30,293 bases of DNA from CAYRUP01 sp964489265 (GTDB lineage: Bacteria; Pseudomonadota; Gammaproteobacteria; DSM-16500): the NCBI GenBank assembly GCA_964489265.1, contig CAZAXX010000024.1, positions 1-30,293 of the forward strand, written 5' to 3'. The first letter of the stretch is position 1, and every line of letters begins with the position of its first letter. This document shows positions 1 to 7,859 of the stretch, one piece after another. Under the pieces are notes generated by a model. The model saw only the letters and a list, made by a program, of their open reading frames with translations, was not told the DNA's origin and ran no database searches. The position numbers and the translations under genes were made by a program.

Positions 1-522
1 TGAGTGCCGCTGGATTCACCGTCAACACACCATTGGCATAGGTGATGCTGTAATTAGTGGGATTAAATGTACCGCCCGTTGCAGCAGAGGGCACAATACT
101 AAATGGACTACTCGCCACACTCGCGGTATTGATAGCACCGGCACTCGTTAACGTTGCACTGCCAATCGTTTCACTGTTTTGTAAACCGAGTGATGAAAAT
201 TCTGTTCCTGTGAAGGTAATGGTTTGTCCATACGTTTTGCTCGCATTGTTCGCTGTCACCGTGAGTGCCGCTGGATTCACCGTCAACACACCATTGGCAT
301 AGGTGATGCTGTAATTGGTTGGATTAAATGTACCGCCCGTTGCAGCAGAGGGCACAATACTAAATGGACTGCTCGCCACACTCGCCGTATTGATAGCACC
401 AGCACTCGTTAATGTTGCACTACCCACTGTTTGTCCGTTTTGTAAACCGGTTGGGGTAAATTCCGAGCCCGTAAACGTCACTGTCTGTCCATAACTCTTG
501 CTTGCATTATTCGCCGTTATTG
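1..522 (-). repeat. Tandem 261-bp repeat inside the adhesin gene
   Basis: The sequence beginning at position 1 (tgagtgccgctggattcacc) recurs at 262, a period of exactly 261 bp or 87 codons. Each copy encodes one MBG-type module that starts near ALTVTANNASK and ends in YANGVLTVNPA. The half encoding SATLTSAGAINTASV through the module end is almost identical between copies, while the first half differs at several residues (SEFTPTGLQNG versus TEFSSLGLQNS). The array probably continues past the left edge. Confidence 0.85.
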
Positions 523-3500
523 TTAAAGACGCTGTTGTTATTTGTCCGATGTTTGCATTTGCAGTTGATGTTGCAATCTGATACCCATAAACAGTAGCAC
601 TGCCATTAGTTGCACTGGCAATATTTATTCCTGAAACAGACACATTTAGATTTGTTCCAACATTCGGTGAACTGTAAGTTCCACTGCTTGGATTATTGAG
701 TGTCACAGTATCTGAGTCGATAGCGCCAGAAACAGCATAGTTACTTCCAGTTAAAGTTGCCACTGTTGTGCCCGTATAAGATTTTACTACCGCTCCTGTT
801 AGAGAGGGCGTGATGGTGGGTGCAATGGTATAAAGAAAACCATTCCCCGTTCCTAGGACAGACGTAACACCAAATGTGGCATTGTATTGTTTAAAATTAT
901 AAACAAGACCTCCACGATTATCATTAGCAGGATTGCTTGACCAAACAAGGAAATTACCAATACCCGGATTAAGAGCAGATGCTCCTGCATTATTAGTAAA
1001 AAGTGGTGCGGTTAATACAATTGAATTACCCGCTACATTTGCTGTAATAGATGAATTTAGCACAAGACTCGAGCTTGCATTCGTTGTACGAAGTGTTACG
1101 CCACTCGGTGCAGTAATACCGCTCACGGTACCTGTATTATCCGTTAGACTTGTAATAGTTAGCGGATTCGCTGCACTATTTATCAGAGAAAGTGATCCAG
1201 CAATATTTGCCGCAACACTACTAAACGTGTTTCCAGAATTTGCTAACGTTATATTACTTGAATTTCTAAGTAACAAACCTCGCGTACCTAAATTAATTGA
1301 TGCAGTTCCAGTTTGTGCAATCGTGCTAGCCGTATCGAGTGTGAGTAAGCTCGTTGCAAAAGTTGCAGCCGGTGTCCATGTCGTAGCTGCTGTACCTATC
1401 ATGATTGCGCCGGTAGTATTACTACCAATATATACATTGGCAGCGCGCGCTCTATCTAATCCAGCTGCTGTCAAAGATAAATTTCCCGTGCCACCTGCAA
1501 GACCTACGGTTCTACCAACAGAACTCGGTTTAAGTATGACTGTTTGAGCACTTCCCGCACCTGATCCTGTACCGCCAATTTGCGACGTTGCATTAAATGC
1601 CATCGTATCGCCAGTTAAACTAATTATTCCAGCCGTGCCAGTTGCATTACCCGATAATAAAAATGATGTTGCATTAAGTGTTAAGGCACCTGTTCCAGAA
1701 TTAATTATAATATTTCCCGTGCCCGTATTAATGCTGGTTGCTGCAGCTTGCGTTACACCAACGCCGGTTTGTGAAACAGTTTTGTTAGATGTTGTAATGG
1801 CAGCATTTGTCGATAATAATCCACTCGTCACTTCTGTAAGGCCGGAAAGATTGGTCGTTAAATTAATTGCACCACTTTGCGTAATTCCACCGCTTCCCGT
1901 TTGTAAAGTGATAAGACCGCCACTAGCAAAATTAGCAACGGGTGTCCATGATGCAATTGTCATAAGCCCAGCACTGCTATTACCAATTTGCGCATTCACA
2001 GCGCGAATGTCATTTGTTTCCAATTGTGTGAGTGAAAAACCGCCTGCACCTCCTGCAATACCAATGCTAGTACCTGCTGTGAATGGTTGTAGAGTCACAG
2101 AATTTGCAAAGCCTGTAGCTGCACCCGTGCCACCAACTTGAGATGGCGTTCCACTTGTATTGAGTGCGATAGTGTTGCCGGTAACACTTATTGTTCCGAT
2201 CGTACCTAACAGATTGCCAGCAAGTAATCTCGAATTGGTACCTAACGTAATAGCACCCGCTCCTGCATTCACCGTGATATTGCCTGAAGTCGTTCCGTTG
2301 GTTGCGGATACTTGCACAGCATTTGATTGTGTATAACCTGTGCCTGTTAATGAAATATTACCGCTTGCTGTCGTTAAATTATCTGCTGCTGTGAGCAATC
2401 CCGATGAGACTAATGTGATATTTCCACTTGTGGTCGTCATTGTATTTTGAGTTTGCAGTGCACCACCCAGACTTTCAAAATCAAGACTTCCTGTACCCGT
2501 TGAAAATGCAAAATTGGGAAGCGTCAGTACACCTGTTGATGTCACTGTCAATGGACTATTTGCGTTTAACGTAGGATTAGCTAGCGTAAAATTTCCCGTA
2601 TTATTAATAAAAGCGCCGCCAGAACCTGCGGTTAGCGTGAGTGTTCCAGTGCCCGTTGTGGAAATAGGGGAAAGAGATGTTCCAATACTACCCGTACTGG
2701 TAGTAGGTACAGTAAAAGTTCGCGCGCCTGTACCTGTGTTAATTGTTCCTGCTGTTTGCAAGATAGAGCTGGTACTGCCTACAGTTGTTGCGGTGAATGC
2801 ACCATTTAATGTGGTAATGCCTGCATTCAGGTTAATTGCATTCGCTCCATTTAAAATCACGGACAGCGCGCCCGTTGTTGATGAGATAGATTGATTAATA
2901 TTGATCGTTCCGGTACTTGCTGCAGTGAGAGTCAGTGTCGCGTTGCCGCCTGATATTTTTGAAATCAAACTATTTAAGGTGATATCACCATTTTGAGTGC
3001 CACTTGGTGTAGTCAAGATGGTAACGCCAGTTCCACCATTTAAAGAAGTAATGATTGAATTGACATTAACAATAGCGTCATTGGCTGTTGTAGTAAACGT
3101 ATTTGGATTCCCGTTATTGAAACTACCGCCTGTAGTTGTTGCTGCTGAGATAGTGACATTAGAAGGATCAAGCAACCATACTCCAGATGTGCCAAAAGGC
3201 GCACTTGCATTGACTGAACCCATCGCTTCTAAATAATTTTTTCCGGAAGTTTCAACAAAGCCACCGTTACCCGATTCTTTTCCACCTTGAGCAAATATAT
3301 CACCATAAAAACGCGTGCCTTCATTCGCCCAAACAACTACTTTTCCGCCATTGCCTGTTAATATAGCATTCGCCAAAATACTTGCGCCTGCTGCAATGTA
3401 AGTATAATTTGCATTTTGTTCGGGTCCTGCGCCGTGTGCATTTCCGCCGATAAGAATTTCGCCGCCACCTGTTTTGCCGCTAGCATTCAACAAAGCAGGT

Positions 3501-4579
3501 GATTCAATAAGAATATTTTTTCCAAGTACCTTGATTGTTCCTCCTTTGGATTTTTTTGAAGAAACATCCAAACGTCCCGACACACTCACTGTTCCTTCAT
3601 CTGCAGATAGAATAATGCTACTTCCTCTCTTCGAAATTGATCGTGCTTGTACTATGCCTTTCATGTTAATTGCAGAATCTAAAATACCTTGCGCGGTAAA
3701 TGCAGAAACAATAATTGTGCCGCCATTCGCAATAATTTTACCTGTGTTACTTACGCCGCTTTTTAAAGTATTGCCATGTCTATCTCTGCCTGCCTGTGCT
3801 GTCCTTTCATCAATAGTGAAACTGATTAACTGATCACCCACTAAGTCCAAAGTAAATTTATTTCCTGAAGCCAGCACAACTGTGCCTAGATGCGCTACGA
3901 TCACGCCATTATTTACAACACCCGTTCCTAACAAAGCAATCAAGCCGTTATTTCTTGCAACAATATCACCTTCATTAATGACTGATCCTGCGTAAGGGGA
4001 GGACTGGTTAAAGATATATTTTCCTGACAAAAAATTTGCGTTGGAAATATCAGAAGTTGACGCGATGAGACCTGCAACATCAACATGCGACCCAGGACCG
4101 AAATAAATGCCGGCTTGGTTAACTAAAATAATTCTTCCATTCGCTGACAATGCACCATAAATTTGGGAAGCACCTTGCATAGGGTTAATTCGATTTAATG
4201 TAATTGCATGAGAAGATGGTTGCACAAATTGCGTTTTTTCTTTTTTTCCAATATTAAAACTTTGCCAATTGATAATCGCTTTATTACTCGTTTGATTTAT
4301 TTTCACTACATTCCCTGAAGGAGAATGAATGGTCGCACTTCCCGCGACTATCTGACCTCCAGTCGGATTGGGAAAAACATTAAGGGAAGTACAGGTAGAA
4401 AGAATACAAGCGTAGGTTAAGAACGCAAGCATGAAACGCGAAAATGGACTTCGCACATTGCGATGATATCCTATCAGCGACAAGAAGGCTCTATAGAAAG
4501 GATGTGCTCTTCTATCTTTTAGCAATCTTCTTTCTATTCCATTAATGTATGAACCTTGTTTTACTCGCCTGTTTCTCAT
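1..4579 (-). CDS. Filamentous haemagglutinin-like TPS adhesin, N-terminal part (runs off left edge)
   Basis: The minus frame is open from an ATG at 4579 to the window edge in every stretch I translated, at least 1526 codons. AGGAGG at 4589-4594 lies 9 nt upstream of the ATG. The protein starts with a long basic N-region and a hydrophobic stretch near residues 48-62 (RFMLAFLTYACILS), an extended type of signal peptide. A two-partner-secretion domain follows at about residues 70-190, with the signatures NPTGGQIVAGSATI, NWQSFNIG, LNRINP and GRIILVNQAGIYFGP. The next thousand or so residues are Gly/Thr/Ser/Asn-rich, as in a beta-helix. A YDG-like segment lies near 1256-1320, then MBG-type repeats (ITANNASKSYGQ ... 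YTITYANGVLTV pattern) from about 1352. Such proteins are exported through a TpsB outer-membrane channel and act in adhesion or contact. No TpsB gene is in the window. Plus-strand ORFs here are shadows. Confidence 0.9.
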   Translation of the reverse strand, partial: MRNRRVKQGSYINGIERRLLKDRRAHPFYRAFLSLIGYHRNVRSPFSRFMLAFLTYACILSTCTSLNVFPNPTGGQIVAGSATIHSPSGNVVKINQTSNKAIINWQSFNIGKKEKTQFVQPSSHAITLNRINPMQGASQIYGALSANGRIILVNQAGIYFGPGSHVDVAGLIASTSDISNANFLSGKYIFNQSSPYAGSVINEGDIVARNNGLIALLGTGVVNNGVIVAHLGTVVLASGNKFTLDLVGDQLISFTIDERTAQAGRDRHGNTLKSGVSNTGKIIANGGTIIVSAFTAQGILDSAINMKGIVQARSISKRGSSIILSADEGTVSVSGRLDVSSKKSKGGTIKVLGKNILIESPALLNASGKTGGGEILIGGNAHGAGPEQNANYTYIAAGASILANAILTGNGGKVVVWANEGTRFYGDIFAQGGKESGNGGFVETSGKNYLEAMGSVNASAPFGTSGVWLLDPSNVTISAATTTGGSFNNGNPNTFTTTANDAIVNVNSIITSLNGGTGVTILTTPSGTQNGDITLNSLISKISGGNATLTLTAASTGTININQSISSTTGALSVILNGANAINLNAGITTLNGAFTATTVGSTSSILQTAGTINTGTGARTFTVPTTSTGSIGTSLSPISTTGTGTLTLTAGSGGAFINNTGNFTLANPTLNANSPLTVTSTGVLTLPNFAFSTGTGSLDFESLGGALQTQNTMTTTSGNITLVSSGLLTAADNLTTASGNISLTGTGYTQSNAVQVSATNGTTSGNITVNAGAGAITLGTNSRLLAGNLLGTIGTISVTGNTIALNTSGTPSQVGGTGAATGFANSVTLQPFTAGTSIGIAGGAGGFSLTQLETNDIRAVNAQIGNSSAGLMTIASWTPVANFASGGLITLQTGSGGITQSGAINLTTNLSGLTEVTSGLLSTNAAITTSNKTVSQTGVGVTQAAATSINTGTGNIIINSGTGALTLNATSFLLSGNATGTAGIISLTGDTMAFNATSQIGGTGSGAGSAQTVILKPSSVGRTVGLAGGTGNLSLTAAGLDRARAANVYIGSNTTGAIMIGTAATTWTPAATFATSLLTLDTASTIAQTGTASINLGTRGLLLRNSSNITLANSGNTFSSVAANIAGSLSLINSAANPLTITSLTDNTGTVSGITAPSGVTLRTTNASSSLVLNSSITANVAGNSIVLTAPLFTNNAGASALNPGIGNFLVWSSNPANDNRGGLVYNFKQYNATFGVTSVLGTGNGFLYTIAPTITPSLTGAVVKSYTGTTVATLTGSNYAVSGAIDSDTVTLNNPSSGTYSSPNVGTNLNVSVSGINIASATNGSATVYGYQIATSTANANIGQITTASLTITANNASKSYGQTVTFTGSEFTPTGLQNGQTVGSATLTSAGAINTASVASSPFSIVPSAATGGTFNPTNYSITYANGVLTVNPAALTVTANNASKTYGQTITFTGTEFSSLGLQNSETIGSATLTSAGAINTASVASSPFSIVPSAATGGTFNPTNYSITYANGVLTVNPAAL

Positions 4580-4831
4580 AAACGAAAACCTCCTCGTCTC
4601 TTTGTGACTTAAGAGCAGGATATTTAAGAGAAGGATTTCACTACGTATATTTAAGCTAGATGAAAAATATAAATATTATCCTTTTTATTAAAATCTATAT
4701 CCTCTAATATCAGTATAGCTTATAAAATCATCTACACTGGGTATATTTTTTTATAAATCATAATGTTATGAAAAAAGTCTTTGAAAATAGATAGTAAGAG
4801 TAAAAAGAAAGGCAGTTAACAACTATGTGAT

Positions 4832-5968
4832 TTATAAGCGTTTTCGCAAAACAACTCGATATGCCTGTATTTCATTGTTTAACATTGCAAAGCAACATCC
4901 CCAAAAATAAAGTTGAAATTTTCGATATAATTTTTTTCCCCATCGTTTGATGATTTCATCTTTATGCTTATCAAGATTTTTTCCCCAATGCATGAGTGTT
5001 AGATAATAATTATGCGTATCATTGTTTAAAAAAATAAGTTCAAATGGACTATTTTTTGTGGCCGCTATAAAACCATAAATATCGAGCAATTCATGATTAC
5101 CCGGAAAAATGTGACGCTCGATAAAATAACTCCCTTTGTCACCCGCTATTTTTGCGGAAGCGTCAAAATATGCATAACCTCCAGGCTTTAAAAGTTCCGC
5201 ACATTTTTTTAATGCGCGCTTATAATCTGGCAAGTGCTCAAGTGTACCTAAGCTGAAAAGTGCATCGTAGGTTTCTCCATTCGCTGTTTTATATTCTAAA
5301 AAATCTTTTCTAAAAACACGACAATTTGATAATTTTTTATCTTTGATTAATTCGGACATAAAGGTCTCTGATTGATGAGACAGGGTAACTGCATCAACCT
5401 GAATTCCCTTAGTACCTAAGAATTCAACTATATTGCCCCAGCCACCACCAATATCTAATACTTTATCTCCCGCTGTTATGTGACAGCTCTGCAAAGCAAA
5501 TTCCAATTTACGCAAGGCGGCTTTTTCATAGGGCTCATTATCATCTATGAAGATCCCATGTGAGTAAGTACGTGTTTTATCTAAAAACATCAAATAAAAA
5601 TCGTTATCGTATTCATAATGCTGAGAAATACTTTTTTTATTAATGAGAACTTGATTGCTAAAAAAAGAAATGATTCGTAACCATCGAATAGCAAGAGGAT
5701 ATTTTTTAGAAAAATAACGAGTTATTTCGAGCAACTTCAGCATATCTATATTTCCGTTTAGATCAATATCACCGTAAATATAGGCTTCTGAAATTTTAAG
5801 TTCGTCACCTGATTTTAGGGCTTTTAACCCTTTTTGATTATTAATAACAATTTGAAATGGCGAACCGTGATATTGTTCGCCAAATTTCATTTCTTTGGAA
5901 TCTGGTAAGATAACAGAAAATCCAGATTTGATTTTTTCACTTAACTTATTTAATAAATTTAAAAACAT
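4832..5968 (-). CDS. Cyclopropane-fatty-acid-synthase-like SAM methyltransferase
   Basis: This 378-residue protein has the overall layout of the CFA synthase family. An N-terminal SCP2-like segment contains EAYIYGDID (61-69). The family motif region QHYEYDNDFYLMFLD (116-130) comes next, then the SAM-binding loop VLDIGGGWGN (170-179), LEHLPD (243-248) and IFPGNHEL (287-294). By hand alignment with E. coli Cfa, the bicarbonate-site Cys139 is His137 here (TYSHGIF), His266 is Asp269 (YFDAS), and Glu239 is kept as Glu244. It is therefore probably a methyltransferase of the family, but not clearly a true cyclopropane synthase. The start lies 24 nt after the DUF1328 gene, so the two are likely co-transcribed. 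Confidence 0.85.
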   Translation of the reverse strand: MFLNLLNKLSEKIKSGFSVILPDSKEMKFGEQYHGSPFQIVINNQKGLKALKSGDELKISEAYIYGDIDLNGNIDMLKLLEITRYFSKKYPLAIRWLRIISFFSNQVLINKKSISQHYEYDNDFYLMFLDKTRTYSHGIFIDDNEPYEKAALRKLEFALQSCHITAGDKVLDIGGGWGNIVEFLGTKGIQVDAVTLSHQSETFMSELIKDKKLSNCRVFRKDFLEYKTANGETYDALFSLGTLEHLPDYKRALKKCAELLKPGGYAYFDASAKIAGDKGSYFIERHIFPGNHELLDIYGFIAATKNSPFELIFLNNDTHNYYLTLMHWGKNLDKHKDEIIKRWGKKLYRKFQLYFWGCCFAMLNNEIQAYRVVLRKRL

Positions 5969-5992
5969 ATCAATTTATCTTTCCCAAATGTT

Positions 5993-6154
5993 TTATTTAC
6001 GAAATAAGTGCATTACAAGTGAAACCAAAAATAACAACAAGAAAATAACAAAAAGAATTTTTGCAATACCAGCTGCTTGTACTGCAATTCCAGTAAATCC
6101 TAGAACACCAGCAACAATCGCAATAATTAAGAAAAGCACAACCCAGTTTAACAT
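5993..6154 (-). CDS. DUF1328 / YtjA-family small membrane protein
   Basis: This 53-residue ORF is too short for most ORF callers. It reads MLNWVVLFLIIAIVAGV, then GFTGIAVQAAGIAKILF, then VIFLLLFLVSLVMHLFRK. That is the DUF1328 (YtjA) pattern: two hydrophobic helices around a Gly/Ala-rich turn. The start has a strong AGGAGT at 6161-6166, 6 nt upstream of ATG 6154. The family is common in proteobacteria and its role is not established. It sits between the DUF3309 gene and the methyltransferase in the same direction. Confidence 0.85.
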   Translation of the reverse strand: MLNWVVLFLIIAIVAGVLGFTGIAVQAAGIAKILFVIFLLLFLVSLVMHLFRK

Positions 6155-6189
6155 ATCGTTACTCCTGATGAATTTGATTGTCTTTACGT

Positions 6190-6348
6190 TTAAATTCTTC
6201 CTAAAAGAAATAATATTAATATGATAATTAAGATAACCCCAACAATACCACTTGGAGCATATCCCCAGCTTCTACTATGAGGCCAAGTAGGTATGACACC
6301 TAGCAGGATAAGAATAAGCACGATAAGTAAAATGGTACCTAACGACAT
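6190..6348 (-). CDS. DUF3309-family small membrane protein
   Basis: This 52-residue ORF encodes MSLGTILLIVLILILLGV, then the conserved central IPTWPHSRSWGYAPSG, then VGVILIIILILFLLGRI. It closely matches the DUF3309 consensus of two membrane helices separated by a Trp/Gly-rich loop. AGGAG lies just upstream (6355-6359). It is the first gene of a probable three-gene unit with DUF1328 and the methyltransferase. The function is unknown; pairing with DUF1328 suggests a membrane or envelope stress role, which is inference. Confidence 0.85.
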   Translation of the reverse strand: MSLGTILLIVLILILLGVIPTWPHSRSWGYAPSGIVGVILIIILILFLLGRI

Positions 6349-6527
6349 AGTGATCTCCTAAATAGTCCAGTTATAAAAATAAACATTCCGTTGAAAATTA
6401 AACCACTACACGATAGGGTATCAGGTTATTAAAAAAAGAGCATCAGAATCCTGTAGTCAAGAAGGGCCCTCGCCCCCGGCGGTTCCCACTGATAAGTGCA
6501 TATCAATTACATGATAATGGTTTATTA

Positions 6528-7457
6528 TTGCCTGATAACATATTAGCTGACTTGCCAAAAGATCCTAATACTGAGTTAAGTGTTTCTTCTGAAAATTTAA
6601 GGTATCGGGTAATAATCGATAATAATAATTTTATTTATTTGTTACCACCCGCACCCTTTAGTGAAGGCAACTTCGCAACTGCTACCTTGGCGCAACGCGT
6701 TTTAATGAAAGATGGTCAATTTATTAATCGTGGCTGGGTGGTTGCCAAAGAAGAATTTGTAAATCGACCTATGAAAACGGCCGACGAATGTATGATGTTA
6801 TTTTTGCTTAAAAATTTGTTAGGTATTGCCAGTTTAGATAATAATAAAATTGTTTCATTTCAAAAATTGATACCAGGCCATAAACCTGATTTTAACTATC
6901 ATGGCTGCCAACTTACAAATACATTAGAATTTTGTATAAACATGCTGGGTGAAATTAGACAGCTACATGATTTTTACAAAATGACTCACCATGACCTTAA
7001 ACCTGGAAATATGATTTATAATCGTCAAGATAATACGGTTAAATTAATTGATTTTGCTACAGCAACCCCCATCACTCGAAGCCCGTTGTCGAGCTATAAT
7101 AAAAAAATAGATGAATGGGAAGCTCTATTCTGTATTCAGCATTTTTTATCTAATTTATGGAGCGAAACCGAAATAAATAAAAATTTAGCTAAACTCATAT
7201 TCAATAGATTAGAAAGCTGTCTTACTCCTGCGCTTACATTTGAAATTAATGCGACTATGCAATGGCTGATAGATATAAAAAATGCTTTAGATCATGGTTT
7301 AGCTTCTGATCGTATCGAAGAAATAATTGGTCGTAAAAGTTTATCTTCTAGTACATGTGCTATTAGTAATATTGTTGCATCTTTATTTTATTGTAAAACA
7401 AGACCCTCACACCCAACTGAAAATAGTAGTTTATTATCGAATAGTCATAGACCTTGA
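6528..7457 (+). CDS. Protein-kinase-fold protein, candidate effector
   Basis: This 309-residue protein carries a eukaryotic-like kinase core. It has a glycine-loop-like EGNFATATLAQRV (46-58), a beta-3 lysine in WVVAKEEF (Lys74), a possible alpha-C Glu87, the catalytic loop HHDLKPGN (154-161, Asp156 and Asn161) and a metal-binding DFA (175-177) in place of DFG. All key catalytic positions are present, so it may be an active Ser/Thr-type kinase. The C-terminal lobe after residue 185 is shorter and less recognisable. The only in-frame start is TTG at 6528 with no clear ribosome binding site. ATG codons at 6511 and 6517 are out of frame, and no ATG lies in frame upstream to about 6420. The upstream DNA contains a GC-rich patch near 6464-6487 unlike its surroundings. 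The accessory setting suggests a secreted effector, but no secretion signal was identified. Confidence 0.7.
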   Translation: MPDNILADLPKDPNTELSVSSENLRYRVIIDNNNFIYLLPPAPFSEGNFATATLAQRVLMKDGQFINRGWVVAKEEFVNRPMKTADECMMLFLLKNLLGIASLDNNKIVSFQKLIPGHKPDFNYHGCQLTNTLEFCINMLGEIRQLHDFYKMTHHDLKPGNMIYNRQDNTVKLIDFATATPITRSPLSSYNKKIDEWEALFCIQHFLSNLWSETEINKNLAKLIFNRLESCLTPALTFEINATMQWLIDIKNALDHGLASDRIEEIIGRKSLSSSTCAISNIVASLFYCKTRPSHPTENSSLLSNSHRP

Positions 7458-7521
7458 AAATAGAAACCTTGGCTCAACAAAAGAATAAGTACAACATTGC
7501 TTAAACGACAAGCAAAGAATC

Positions 7522-7788
7522 CTAATTCAATGCAATATTTTTTGGCAGTAGCAACTGATAATCTTTCTCAGTTTTGCAATTGCGGATTTGATTTAGCATG
7601 GTACAGAAATATCGATAAGGATCAACTTTATTTTCGACGCAGGTTGCAATCAGTGAATAAAAAATTGCAACTTGTATCGAAAATAATATCGATCCATATC
7701 GATATTTCTGTGCGATGTTAAATATTATTCGCAATTGCATAACTGAACAAGATTATCAGATGTTATTGCCGCACAATATTGAATTAAA
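7522..7788. repeat. Large imperfect inverted repeat from a gene fragment
   Basis: The left arm (7522-7650) and right arm (7664-7788) are reverse complements at roughly 80% by eye, around a 13-nt loop (7651-7663). Landmarks: acagaaatatcgata pairs with tatcgatatttctgt, ctgataatctttctcag with ctgaacaagattatcag, and ttgcaat with attgcaa. Translated outward-in, the left arm gives QYFLAVATDNLSQFCNC... YRNIDKDQLYFRRRLQ. The right arm read in reverse gives a related but stop-interrupted QYCAAITSDNLVQLCNC... RNIDMDRYYFRYKLQ. Both arms thus seem to derive from one coding sequence. The rest of the gene-free stretch 7458-7859 shows no other feature I can support. Confidence 0.75.
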
Positions 7789-7859
7789 CAGATAAGGTTT
7801 CTTCCTCAATCATTTCACAGCAAATTTTACTAATGGATTTAATATTTAATTTAGCAAGG

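Noticed and set aside
57..3833. Seven or so plus-strand ORFs of 60-204 codons
   Set aside because: They lie opposite the adhesin frame, are rich in Val/Pro/Leu as expected for the antisense of Gly/Thr/Asn repeats, and lack ribosome binding sites.
5895..6224. Plus-strand ORF of 109 codons
   Set aside because: It is antisense to the methyltransferase start and the DUF1328 gene, both of which have family matches and ribosome binding sites.
7497..7740. Overlapping ORFs on both strands (74 and 72 codons)
   Set aside because: Both fall in the imperfect inverted repeat; the plus one starts with TTG and has no ribosome binding site. They are better seen as remnants of a duplicated gene fragment than as live genes.
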